Source: Alphaproteobacteria bacterium (GTDB lineage: Bacteria > Pseudomonadota > Alphaproteobacteria > VGDZ01). From it: a stretch of DNA of 64,000 nt. Within the stretch, counting starts at the first letter, position 1. Every line of letters begins with the position of its first letter. Position numbers and translations under genes: made by a program. Below are positions 31,294 through 38,661 of the stretch, in pieces. The notes beneath the pieces were generated by a model. It ran no database searches. It worked only from the letters and a program-made list of their open reading frames with translations, and had not been told where the DNA came from. The DNA is taken from positions 26,560-90,559 of the forward strand of contig VGDZ01000005.1 in the NCBI GenBank assembly GCA_016869515.1, read 5' to 3'.

Positions 31294-32922
31294 TTAGACC
31301 GGCGGAGAAGGGAATTTCACGTAGTCCTCGCGCTTCACCTGATCGGCCAGGGCGATCTCCCAGCGCAGATAATCGCGCATGGCTTCTTCGATCTGCGCCT
31401 GGCGATCATAGGGGCGGTAATAAACGTCGTCGTCGCGCACGCCGCCAGGCCCATCGCCGGATTCGAGCGCGCGACCCGCAGCCTTCCAACCCGCCGTGCC
31501 CTCCGCCAAAGCCAGCACCGGACGATCGGTCAGCGCCTGGACCTCGGGAACCGCAAGGCGCGCGATGACCCCATCGGGCGAGGTCAGCACGATGCGCTGC
31601 GCCAAGCTCATGCCCGCGATCGCCGCGGCGAGATCGGGGCGCTGGGCGAAGCGCGCCCCCGGCACATGGCCCTTGCGGTACTGGATGCTGGTGGCGAGAT
31701 CGAGGATCGCCACGTCCTTGGACGCGCCCAATTCGGTCGGCGCAATCGTCGGCACGTCCTTAAGACCGAGCACGGCTTGGATTTCGGGCCCGGTCTCGCT
31801 GGCTTCGGCCATCGCCGCAGGATCGAGCGTCACCACTTCCGGCCATCCCAACTGGATCAGCCAATGCGCGGTCATGGTGGCGCGCACGCCGTCGTCGTCC
31901 GCCAGCACCAGGCGCGCATTGCGCGTCGCGGCATAAGTGTCGGTAGCCTGGACCAACTGCCCGCCCGGCGCCGAACGGAATCCGGACAGATGGCGGCCGG
32001 CATATTCCTCGGGCGAGCGGACATCGAAGCAATAGGTGGTGCGAGCCGGTTCGGCGCGCAGGCGTTCGAGTTCGCCGCGGCCGATGCAGCGGATGCCGAA
32101 GCGCCGCGCGATTCCGGCGGCCGCCGCCTTGGCTTTGGCCAGGGCCTCGGCACCCGGCGGCGGCACCATCCTGGTCTTGCCGCCTTCGAGCGCAAACCCG
32201 GCCAGATGCCAGCCCATGGTGCCGTTGCGCAGCGCCACCACCTTGTTGGGCAGGCCGGCATTGATCAGAGATTGCGCGCCGATGATCGAGCGCGTGCGCC
32301 CGGCGCAATTCACCACCACCAGCGTCTCGGGCCGCTTGACCAGTTCGTGGATACGGTAAACCAGTTCGGCTCCCGGGCAGTTCCAGCCGCCGGGCAGGCT
32401 CATGGCCTTGAACTCGCCCTCGGGCCGGCTGTCCAGCACCACCATGTCGGTGCCGGCCTCCATCAGCCGCTTGAGCTCGGTCGCGTCGATCGCCGGCGTG
32501 CCGTCGCGATGTTCGACCACCTCGCCAAAGGCCTTGGAGGGCACGAACACGCCCGAAAAAAGCTGGTGCCCGGCCGCCTTCCAGGCGCCGATGCCGCCGG
32601 CCAGCACGGCGATGCGGCCGTAGCCGAAGCCGCGCAGCCGCGTCAAGGCGCGCCGGGCCAGGTTCTCGTCATCGTCGACCAGGACGATGCGGGCATCGCG
32701 CCGCGGCACCAGGGCATCGATGCGAGTTTCCAGCTTCGACAGCGGCAGCGAGGCCGCGGTCAGCAGATGGCCCCGGGCGAAGGCGCCTTCCTCGCGCACG
32801 TCGAGCAGCGCCAGCTCCTGGCCGTCGCCCAGTATGGCGCGCAATTCGGCCGCGTCGACCAGCGGCGCGTCGATTGCGGGCGTGACGGCAGCAGCAGGCG
32901 CGCGGGCGCCGGATGGAGTCAT
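31294..32922 (-). CDS. Four-domain rhodanese-like protein with a single catalytic cysteine
   Basis: 542 residues forming four rhodanese repeats (about 20-120, 140-245, 285-385, 395-500). Each begins with a LLDVREEGAF-like segment. Only the second has an active-site loop with cysteine (VVVNCAGRTRS, Cys206); the equivalent loops of repeats 1, 3 and 4 have Asp or Ser. Repeat 2 could carry a persulfide. It lies upstream of livK on the same strand, which could mean processing of a sulfur-containing substrate, but this is only context. Confidence 0.85.
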   Translation of the reverse strand: MTPSGARAPAAAVTPAIDAPLVDAAELRAILGDGQELALLDVREEGAFARGHLLTAASLPLSKLETRIDALVPRRDARIVLVDDDENLARRALTRLRGFGYGRIAVLAGGIGAWKAAGHQLFSGVFVPSKAFGEVVEHRDGTPAIDATELKRLMEAGTDMVVLDSRPEGEFKAMSLPGGWNCPGAELVYRIHELVKRPETLVVVNCAGRTRSIIGAQSLINAGLPNKVVALRNGTMGWHLAGFALEGGKTRMVPPPGAEALAKAKAAAAGIARRFGIRCIGRGELERLRAEPARTTYCFDVRSPEEYAGRHLSGFRSAPGGQLVQATDTYAATRNARLVLADDDGVRATMTAHWLIQLGWPEVVTLDPAAMAEASETGPEIQAVLGLKDVPTIAPTELGASKDVAILDLATSIQYRKGHVPGARFAQRPDLAAAIAGMSLAQRIVLTSPDGVIARLAVPEVQALTDRPVLALAEGTAGWKAAGRALESGDGPGGVRDDDVYYRPYDRQAQIEEAMRDYLRWEIALADQVKREDYVKFPSPPV

Positions 32923-33003
32923 GGCGGTTCGGGTCCGATGTCGTGGTCGTGGAATAGATCGGCACCATTAATCAAGACTGCAGCACCAAGTGCAATACAA
33001 GAA

Positions 33004-33384
33004 TCAACGCTTGGCGGCGCGCTTGCGGTTCTTGCTTCTGGCTGGCTTGCGCTTGACGGAGCGCGCATAGGCCAAGCCGCGCGCGACCCATGCCTTCAGT
33101 TCGCCGGCGTCGTCGATCAGCGCCGGCGGCAATGCCAGATACTCGCGCATGACGCGGCCGGGCAAGGGCTCGAACGGTCGCGCATCATGCGCCTTCGCCA
33201 ACGCCCTTCGGTCGCCATCGCTCAATCGCAGGATGAAACTTTCTTGGTGGAGGCCCGTGAACATGGCGTCGTTCACGAACGCGACCGGATAGCCGAACAT
33301 CGAGCGCCGAACGACTCCCGGCGCCTTGGGCAGCACGGCGTCGAACCGCGCAATCAGCGTCGGCGGCGATTTTCGCCAGGCCAT
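33004..33384 (-). CDS. TfoX N-terminal domain protein / MmcQ-like
   Basis: 126 residues with the TfoX-N pattern: VVRRSMFGYPVAFVNDAMFTGLHQ near 25-50 and FEPLPGRVMREYLALPPAL near 78-96, then a Lys/Arg-rich tail. Stand-alone TfoX-N proteins have no settled function. It starts 11 bp after the DUF899 gene, so the two form an operon behind the promoter at 34031-34060. Confidence 0.8.
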   Translation of the reverse strand: MAWRKSPPTLIARFDAVLPKAPGVVRRSMFGYPVAFVNDAMFTGLHQESFILRLSDGDRRALAKAHDARPFEPLPGRVMREYLALPPALIDDAGELKAWVARGLAYARSVKRKPARSKNRKRAAKR

Positions 33385-33395
33385 CGCCGCCTCCC

Positions 33396-33968
33396 TCAGC
33401 CGTACCGGAATTTCGGCGTCCAGCCGGCCGCACCGCCCTTGAGCATGTCGAAGAAATGCCAGACCGCACAGAAATCGTCGCCCGGCCCGGAATTGACCGC
33501 GGCGATGCGCTGGATCTGCCGGCCCTGCTTGCGGAAGGACGATATGCCGGGCAGGCAGCGCCCAGAGTCGCCGAGGAAGCCCATATCGGCGGCGAAGCTT
33601 GATCCGGCATGGCTGGCCATCGGAAAGCGCCAGCCGCGCGACTTGGCGAACTGGGCCTGCCGCTTGGGCGGATCGGGGCTGGTGACGACGAAGGCCGCAC
33701 GGTCCGAAAGATGGGGGTAAAGCCCGTTGTAGCCGTCGGCCCACATCGTGCAGTAGGCGCAGCCCGTGCCCATGTTGTGGATCACGATCAGATCGCGCTT
33801 TTCGCCGAACAGCTGCGACAGCCGGGTCTCGCCCTTCGGCGTCGCCAAGACGTAATCCTGGACGATCTGTGGCCGGGAGGCCGAGATGGCCGACCTCAGG
33901 CCAACGCGGGCCTGATCGATCTTGCCGCGCAGCCGCGCGATGCGCCGCTTGGAGTCTTTCCCGCTCAT
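33396..33968 (-). CDS. DUF899 family thioredoxin-like protein
   Basis: 190 residues with the DUF899 hallmark HNMGTGCAYCTMWADGYNG near 65-83 (CxxC-like Cys-Ala-Tyr-Cys) and the following FVVTSPDPP strand. The fold resembles thioredoxin/peroxiredoxin; biochemical role unknown. The ATG has a GAGAG-type ribosome site. It is the first gene of a two-gene operon with a TfoX-N protein, a frequent partner of DUF899/ArsR-controlled stress clusters. Confidence 0.85.
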   Translation of the reverse strand: MSGKDSKRRIARLRGKIDQARVGLRSAISASRPQIVQDYVLATPKGETRLSQLFGEKRDLIVIHNMGTGCAYCTMWADGYNGLYPHLSDRAAFVVTSPDPPKRQAQFAKSRGWRFPMASHAGSSFAADMGFLGDSGRCLPGISSFRKQGRQIQRIAAVNSGPGDDFCAVWHFFDMLKGGAAGWTPKFRYG

Positions 33969-34030
33969 GGCTGGCTTCTCTCCTCATTAGGTCTGCATGG
34001 CACCGGCCGCTATGCGACCGCACCGCTGAG

Positions 34031-34060
34031 CATTTAATTAACACATTGGTTAAATGTCAA
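34031..34060 (-). promoter_or_regulatory. Strong promoter with embedded operator-like dyad for DUF899-tfoX
   Basis: Read on the minus strand: -35 TTGACA (34060-34055), 17-bp spacer, -10 TTAAAT (34037-34032). The spacer contains the dyad TTAACC-AATG-TGTTAA, and arms CATTTAA/TTAAATG (34031-34037 and 34050-34056) are perfect inverted repeats. Such TTAACC/GGTTAA sites resemble ArsR-family operators next to SRPBCC/DUF899 genes; the regulator gene is not in the window. Confidence 0.6.
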
Positions 34061-34130
34061 TCGCTGGTTCTCCCGATGCGGAGTGCCGCGACCATGCCGT
34101 CCCGTGTGTCCGAGACCGTCCGCAGTCGGC

Positions 34131-34207
34131 TGGCGCGCCCGGCAGGATTCGAACCTGCGACCCCGGACTTAGAAGGTCCGTGCTCTATCCAACTGAGCTA
34201 CGGGCGC
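34131..34207 (-). tRNA. tRNA-Arg (anticodon TCT)
   Basis: 77 nt on the minus strand. Acceptor GCGCCCG pairs with CGGGCGC, D-arm TAGCTCAGTTGGATAGAGC, anticodon loop CTTCTAA giving TCT, T-arm GCAGGTTCGAATCCTGC, discriminator G and encoded CCA. It reads AGA/AGG codons, rare in this GC-rich genome. Confidence 0.97.
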
Positions 34208-34228
34208 GAAAGGCCGGATCGGACCCGA

Positions 34229-34525
34229 TCATCTGATGCGGTGATAGGCGAAATTGTCGGCGTAAGCGCGAAGCTTGAGGGCGCGGGCGTGCGGCTCGGC
34301 GACGCTGTAGGCCAGCCCGTTGCGGGTGGCGAAGGCGATGGCGGCATCGCGGCTCTCGAAGGCGATTCGCACCTGGCCGTTGGTGTCGGCCGAGCCGGTC
34401 CAGCCCATTAGCGGATCCAGCACCTTGGGCGCGCCTGGGGCGAATTCCAGCACCCAGGCCTTGGCGTTGCCCTTGCCCGATTGCATGGCGGTCTTGGCCG
34501 GCTGGAAGATGCGGACTTGAGACAT
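34229..34525 (-). CDS. NADH dehydrogenase accessory subunit, NDUFS4-like (ETC complex I 18-kDa family)
   Basis: 98 residues starting MSQVRIFQPAKTAMQSGK, the conserved N-terminus of the bacterial homologue of mitochondrial NDUFS4, followed by WVLEFAP, MGWTGSADTNGQVRIAFES and AIAFATRNGLAYSV. It is a peripheral subunit of respiratory complex I found mainly in Alphaproteobacteria. It sits between tRNA-Arg and tRNA-Pro, away from the nuo operon, as usual. Confidence 0.92.
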   Translation of the reverse strand: MSQVRIFQPAKTAMQSGKGNAKAWVLEFAPGAPKVLDPLMGWTGSADTNGQVRIAFESRDAAIAFATRNGLAYSVAEPHARALKLRAYADNFAYHRIR

Positions 34526-34553
34526 GACGGTTGGCGGGCTCCTCGGCTGGTTC

Positions 34554-34630
34554 TGGTCGGGGCGACTGGATTCGAACCAGCGGCCTGCTGCTCCCAAAGC
34601 AGCCGCTCTACCAGGCTGAGCTACGCCCCG
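34554..34630 (-). tRNA. tRNA-Pro (anticodon TGG)
   Basis: 77 nt on the minus strand. Acceptor CGGGGCG/CGCCCCG with the C1-G72 pair typical of bacterial proline tRNA, D-arm TAGCTCAGCCTGGTAGAGC, anticodon loop TTTGGGA in the stem GCTGC/GCAGC, T-arm CTGGTTCGAATCCAG, discriminator A and encoded CCA. Confidence 0.97.
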
Positions 34631-34660
34631 GGCGCCGGCTTGATAGCACGCCGGCGGCGA

Positions 34661-35125
34661 TCAGGAAACCGGCGGCACCAAAGGCCGTGGCCGCACCCGC
34701 GCCCACAACCCGGTCATGGTCATGACCACGCGCTTGCCGACCGTCAGCTTTCCGGCCAGGAAAATGGTCGAGGCCGAGAGGCGCTCGACCCAGGCGCGGC
34801 CCTCGACCCAATCGCCGATCGCCGCCGGGGCCACGAAATCGCAAGTCATGCGCAGGGTGACGCTGGCGCCTTGGTCCAGCTCCTGCTCCTCGCGGCTGGC
34901 CATCACGCCGGCCCGCGACAGCACGTTGTCGGCAAAGCTCATCAGCATGCCGCCATGCGCCAAGCCCATGCGGTTGGCATGCTTGGGCTGGACGCGGAAA
35001 GCGCGCAGGGTGATTTCGCCCTCGCGACGCTGATAGCTGGGCCCGATCAGATCGGCGAAGGCCGAGACATGCGAGACCTTTTCCCAGCCTTCGGGCGGCG
35101 GCAGCTCGGCGGCGGCGTCGTTCAC
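34661..35125 (-). CDS. PaaI-type hotdog-fold thioesterase
   Basis: 154 residues. The hotdog signature NRMGLAHGGMLMSFADNVL lies near 50-68, with the HGG motif, and a C-terminal strand VEGRAWVERLSASTIFLAGKL. It probably hydrolyses an acyl-CoA; substrate unknown. The GTG start overlaps the DUF192 stop (GTGA), so both are cotranslated. Confidence 0.85.
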   Translation of the reverse strand: MNDAAAELPPPEGWEKVSHVSAFADLIGPSYQRREGEITLRAFRVQPKHANRMGLAHGGMLMSFADNVLSRAGVMASREEQELDQGASVTLRMTCDFVAPAAIGDWVEGRAWVERLSASTIFLAGKLTVGKRVVMTMTGLWARVRPRPLVPPVS

Positions 35126-35562
35126 GGCAGATTTCCGAACAGGCGGTGGCGCACCAGATCGCCCGGCGCGATACCCAGGCGATCGGCCGCACCGCCGTTG
35201 ATCTCCAGCACCGCCGCCACCGCCCCGTCCGAGGCGATGGTGGCCTCGGAATGCGGCACGGCGCGCTTGTGGATGTTGCGGATGCGGCCGTCGGACAGGA
35301 TGAACAGCATGTCGAGCGGGATCAGGGTATTGCGCATCCACATCGCCACGTGCTGCCCCGGGCGGAAATCGAACAGCATGCCGTGATCGGGCGCCATCCG
35401 CTCGCGGAACATCAGGCCGCGGGATTTCTGCTCGGGCGTGGCGGCGAACTCGACTTGAAAAGCGTGCTTGGCCGAGCCGGTTTCGATCACCAAGGGCTCG
35501 CGCGCCTGACCCCAAGCCAGGCTCGCGGCCAGCCATGCCAAAAGAAACGCCGCGGCGCGCAT
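35122..35562 (-). CDS. DUF192 family exported protein
   Basis: 146 residues: signal peptide (about 1-20, FLLAWLAASLAWGQA), then the DUF192 domain with KSRGLMFRERMAPDHGMLFD near 46-65, MWMRNTLIPLDMLFI near 74-88, and AVLEINGGAADRLGI near 116-130. Small periplasmic or extracytoplasmic fold, function unassigned. It is divergent from the small membrane peptide; the FNR-type palindrome between them could affect both. Confidence 0.88.
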   Translation of the reverse strand: MRAAAFLLAWLAASLAWGQAREPLVIETGSAKHAFQVEFAATPEQKSRGLMFRERMAPDHGMLFDFRPGQHVAMWMRNTLIPLDMLFILSDGRIRNIHKRAVPHSEATIASDGAVAAVLEINGGAADRLGIAPGDLVRHRLFGNLP

Positions 35563-35634
35563 GGCCGGCTGTCTACAGGCAAAGCCGCGATCTTGGCAAG
35601 ATCAGACCGAACCGATTTTCAGTCGCAATCGCGC

Positions 35635-35660
35635 CGCGGTTTGATCTGAATCAAACCGCG
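35635..35660 (+). promoter_or_regulatory. FNR/FixK-type binding site
   Basis: Perfect consensus TTGAT-CTGA-ATCAA at 35641-35654, extended to 11-bp arms CGCGGTTTGAT/ATCAAACCGCG. Its centre lies about 68 bp upstream of ATG 35716. A class II FNR promoter would then have its -10 near 35678-35683 (CAAATC, weak) and start near 35689, leaving a short leader with a good ribosome site. Regulation by an oxygen- or NO-sensing Crp/Fnr protein is inferred from the site. Confidence 0.75.
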
Positions 35661-35715
35661 ACAGCGCCCTTCTCCGCCAAATCGAGCCCTCGGCCCTTGA
35701 GGGGGAGTCGCCGCC

Positions 35716-35808
35716 ATGGACCATGCTTGGTTTCTCTATCTGGCACTGTCCGCCTTTTCCGCCTTCGCCGTCGCCGTGATCTATTGCGAGCGGACCTGGA
35801 AGCGCTAA
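35716..35808 (+). CDS. 30-residue single-helix membrane peptide under an FNR site
   Basis: ATG at 35716, TAA at 35806-35808, with GGGGGAG eight bases before the start. The product begins MDHAWFLYLALSAFSAFAVA, one hydrophobic helix (about residues 4-23), and ends in a charged tail ERTWKR. Size and shape resemble tiny oxidase subunits such as CydX or CcoQ, but no sequence match is recognised. The FNR palindrome upstream and clean ribosome site support it being real. Its TAA is the first triplet of the repeat at 35806-35942. Confidence 0.65.
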   Translation: MDHAWFLYLALSAFSAFAVAVIYCERTWKR

Positions 35809-35942
35809 ACCGCGATCGGTTCATAGCGAATCACGGCCGCGATTCCCTATGAACCGCGGATCGCGGTCCAGAGCGGCATACGAGGGCATGATCCGCGATC
35901 TGTCTTGAACTCTATGGTTCAAGACAGATCGATCATGCCCTG
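35806..35942. repeat. 137-bp two-hairpin palindromic repeat, copy A
   Basis: Begins TAA then ACCGCGAT. Hairpin 1 has outer arms ACCGCGAT/ATCGCGGT and inner CGGTTCATAGCGAATC/GATTCCCTATGAACCG (one mismatch). After the linker CCAGAGCGGCATACG, hairpin 2 has outer AGGGCATGATC/GATCATGCCCT and inner GATCTGTCTTGAAC/GTTCAAGACAGATC. Same length and design as the copies at 38525 and 40270. The TAA is the stop of the upstream 30-residue peptide. Confidence 0.93.
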
Positions 35943-36004
35943 AGCCGATTTGAGCGGCTTTCCGTGACTTGACCAAATTCCCGGCGAGGCAGAGACTCGC
36001 CGGG

Positions 36005-36817
36005 ATGCGTCGGCTTGCGATTCTGGCGTTGGCGATCGGCCTGGTTTCGGCCACGATGGCGGCCGAGCGCGAGCCGGTCGATCTCGAATTGGTGCTGGCG
36101 ATCGACGTGTCCGGTTCGATCGACATGGAAGAAGCGCGGCTGCAGCGGCAGGGCTATGCCGACGCCATGCGCCATCCCGACGTGATCTCGGCCATCCGCG
36201 GTGGCGAGTACCAGAAGATCGCGGTCAGCTATTTCGAATGGGCCGACGACTACCACAAGTACCAAGTGCTGGAATGGGTGGCGGTCGGCGATCGCGCCAG
36301 CGCCGAGCTCTGGGCCGCGGCCTTGCTTGACGCCCCGACGCGACCTGGGCGGCGGACCTCGATTTCGGGCGCGATCGACTACGCCATGCCGCTTTACGAC
36401 CGCAATCCCTTCGTCGGCCGGCGCAAGGTGCTGGACATCTCGGGCGATGGACCCAACAACTCGGGACGCATCGTCACCTTGGCGCGCGACGCGGCCTTGG
36501 CCAAGGGCATCACCATCAACGGCCTACCGATCATCAACGATCGGCTCAACCCGGGCGGTTTCCCGGTGATGAAGGATCTCGATGTCTATTTCGAGGGCTG
36601 CGTCATCGGCGGGCCCGGCGCCTTCGTAGTGGTGGCCGAGAACTTCGCCGCCTTCGGCCAGGCGGTGCGCAAGAAGCTGATTCTGGAGATCGCCAACCGC
36701 CAGCCCAGCCCCTGGGATCGACCGGCGCGGTTCAGGCGGGCGAGTTACGCCGGCGGCTGCGACATCGGCGAGCGCCAGAGCCGCGATTTCTGGCAGCGCC
36801 GGTGGGGCCCAAACTGA
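36005..36817 (+). CDS. DUF1194 von Willebrand factor A-like exported protein
   Basis: 270 residues: signal peptide (about 1-20, LAILALAIGLVSATMAA), then a vWA-like domain with the MIDAS-type DVSGSID near 34 and the DUF1194 pattern, ISGDGPNNSGR near 145 and INGLPIINDR near 168. It probably binds a divalent cation and a partner in the periplasm; function unknown. Its 3' end overlaps the next gene by 16 bp. The ATG at 36005 is preferred over an upstream in-frame start because the signal peptide follows it directly. Confidence 0.83.
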   Translation: MRRLAILALAIGLVSATMAAEREPVDLELVLAIDVSGSIDMEEARLQRQGYADAMRHPDVISAIRGGEYQKIAVSYFEWADDYHKYQVLEWVAVGDRASAELWAAALLDAPTRPGRRTSISGAIDYAMPLYDRNPFVGRRKVLDISGDGPNNSGRIVTLARDAALAKGITINGLPIINDRLNPGGFPVMKDLDVYFEGCVIGGPGAFVVVAENFAAFGQAVRKKLILEIANRQPSPWDRPARFRRASYAGGCDIGERQSRDFWQRRWGPN

Positions 36818-37659
36818 TCCTGACCAGGGTCGCGGCGGTTTTGGCGATCGGCCTGGGCACGGGTTTGGCCGCCGCGCAAGATATGGTTCCCGTCACCGCC
36901 GTCGGCGGCCAAGTCATCGCCGGCTATGTCTTTCGCCCCGCGGGCACCGGGCCGTTTCCGGCCGTTGTCGGCATGCACGGCTGCAGCGGCCTGACGCGCG
37001 ATGACGGCATGCGTCTGTCGTTTCGGGTCTGGGCCGAGCTGCTTGCCGCCAATGGCTATGTCGTGCTGATGCTCGACAGTTTCCGGCCGCGCGGCTTTTT
37101 GGGCGAATGCGATCCCCGCAACGCCAGGATCTCGCGCGATCTGGTGCGGCCCCGCGACGCCTATGGCGGCCTGCTCTGGCTGCAGGGCCGGTCCTGGGTC
37201 AAGCCGGACCGCATCGCCTTGATCGGCTGGTCGCATGGCGGCGGCTCGGCGCTCTACGCCCTCGGCGGCGGCAGCCCGGTCGACGCCGCCGATCTGCCGC
37301 GCGGCGGCTTCGCCGCGGCGGTGTTGTTCTATCCAAGCCCCTGCAACCAAGCCAGCCATGGCAGCCGCTATCGGCCGGCGGTTCCGCTGCTGGTGTTGCT
37401 GGGCGCCAACGACATGTCGGTTCCTTCCTCGCCCTGCGAATCCCTGGTCGATCGGATCAGGGCCAATGGCGGCAGGGCCGAGGCCGTGACCTATCAGCAG
37501 GCAAGGCACGGTTTCGACATGACCGCGGCCGAACCGGCGGAAGGCGAAGATCGGCCGGCTCGCGGCACCGCGCCGCGCGCTGCGATCCACCAGCCCTCGC
37601 GCGCCGATGCCCAGGCCAGGGTCTTGGCCTTTCTGGCGCGCACCTTGGCCGATCGCTAG
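36802..37659 (+). CDS. Exported dienelactone-hydrolase-family protein, paralogue 1
   Basis: 285 residues: short N-terminal signal (VAAVLAIGLGTGLAAA), then an alpha/beta hydrolase with GYVFRPAGTGPFPAVVGMHG near 42-60, nucleophile elbow GWSHGGG near 145, acidic residue in LGANDMSVP near 200 and His in ARHGFDM near 237. The GTG start overlaps the DUF1194 gene. It is strongly similar to the next gene; both end in a ADAQARVLAFLA-like helix. Substrate unknown. Confidence 0.82.
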   Translation: MGPKLILTRVAAVLAIGLGTGLAAAQDMVPVTAVGGQVIAGYVFRPAGTGPFPAVVGMHGCSGLTRDDGMRLSFRVWAELLAANGYVVLMLDSFRPRGFLGECDPRNARISRDLVRPRDAYGGLLWLQGRSWVKPDRIALIGWSHGGGSALYALGGGSPVDAADLPRGGFAAAVLFYPSPCNQASHGSRYRPAVPLLVLLGANDMSVPSSPCESLVDRIRANGGRAEAVTYQQARHGFDMTAAEPAEGEDRPARGTAPRAAIHQPSRADAQARVLAFLARTLADR

Positions 37660-37663
37660 GACC

Positions 37664-38527
37664 ATGAACGATCTGCGCAAGCTGGCCATGGGCCTTTGCA
37701 TGCTGGCGGCACTCCCTGCCCTGCCCGCCGCGGCGCAGCTCAAAGTCGCCTTCCCTTCGATCGGCGGTCCTGAGATCGACGGCTATGTCTACCGGCCCGA
37801 GGGCGCCGGTCCGTTTCCGGCCGTGGTCGGCATGCACGGCTGCAGCGGCATGTGGAATCGCGAGGGTCGGGTCAGCGCCCTGTTGCGGCTCTGGGTCAGG
37901 GTGCTGACGGCCGAAGGTTATGTCGTGCTGCTGGTCGACGGTTTCACCCCGCGCGGCGTGGTCAGCGATTGCAATGTCGGCAGCGCCAAGGTGACGCCCG
38001 CCCTGGTCCGGCCGCGCGATGCCCATGGCGGCCTGCGCTGGCTACAAGAGCAGCCATACGTCAGGGGCGACCGTGTCGCCATCATGGGCTGGTCCCATGG
38101 CGGCGGGACGGTTCTGTATGCGGCGGGGCCCGGCAATCCGGTCGCGGTCAGCGACCTTCCCAAGGGCGGATTCCGCGCTGCCGTCTCGCTCTACCCGGGC
38201 AGTTGCTACATTCGCAGACACGGCAATTGGTATCTGCCGACCATGCCGTTATTGACCTTGTTGGGCGCGGCCGACAATTGGACCCCGCTCGGGCCCTGTG
38301 TCGAGTTGATGGAGCGCATTAAGTCCCGCGGCGGGCGGCTGGATTACGTGGTCTATCCGGACGCCCATCACGGTTTCGATGGACCGTCGAACGAAGTCGT
38401 GCCTTTGATCGGCTTGGTCGGAGCCGATCGCATCAATCCGCCGCTGGTCGGCGGCAATCCGGTTGCGCGCGCCGATACCCAACTGCGGGTGAAGGCTTTC
38501 TTGGCCGAAAACCTGCGCGGCGATTAG
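37664..38527 (+). CDS. Exported dienelactone-hydrolase-family protein, paralogue 2
   Basis: 287 residues, tandem paralogue of the preceding gene, starting at an ATG four bases after its stop. Signal peptide about 1-22 (LAALPALPAAA), GYVYRPEGAGPFPAVVGMHG near 38-57, GWSHGGG near 145, LGAADNWTP near 205 and HHGFDG near 238. The pairwise identity is high along the whole domain, so a recent duplication is likely. Its TAG stop is the first triplet of the repeat at 38525. Confidence 0.82.
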   Translation: MNDLRKLAMGLCMLAALPALPAAAQLKVAFPSIGGPEIDGYVYRPEGAGPFPAVVGMHGCSGMWNREGRVSALLRLWVRVLTAEGYVVLLVDGFTPRGVVSDCNVGSAKVTPALVRPRDAHGGLRWLQEQPYVRGDRVAIMGWSHGGGTVLYAAGPGNPVAVSDLPKGGFRAAVSLYPGSCYIRRHGNWYLPTMPLLTLLGAADNWTPLGPCVELMERIKSRGGRLDYVVYPDAHHGFDGPSNEVVPLIGLVGADRINPPLVGGNPVARADTQLRVKAFLAENLRGD

Positions 38528-38661
38528 GGCATGATCGATCCGTCTTGAACCATGTTGTTCAAGACGGATCGCGGATCATGCCCTCGCATCCCGCTCCGGA
38601 CCGCGATTCACGGTTTGCATGGAATAGCGTCTGCGATTCCATGCAAACCGATCGCGGTCTA
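38525..38661. repeat. 137-bp two-hairpin palindromic repeat, copy C (opposite orientation)
   Basis: Reads TAGGGCATGATC at the left and GATCGCGGTCTA at the right, inverted relative to copies A and B. Inner arms differ from the other copies in a compensated way: GATCCGTCTTGAAC pairs with GTTCAAGACGGATC, and CGGTTTGCATGGAAT with ATTCCATGCAAACCG. Its left TAG is the stop of the hydrolase gene (+) and its right CTA is the stop (TAG) of the convergent oxidase-like gene (-). Confidence 0.93.
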
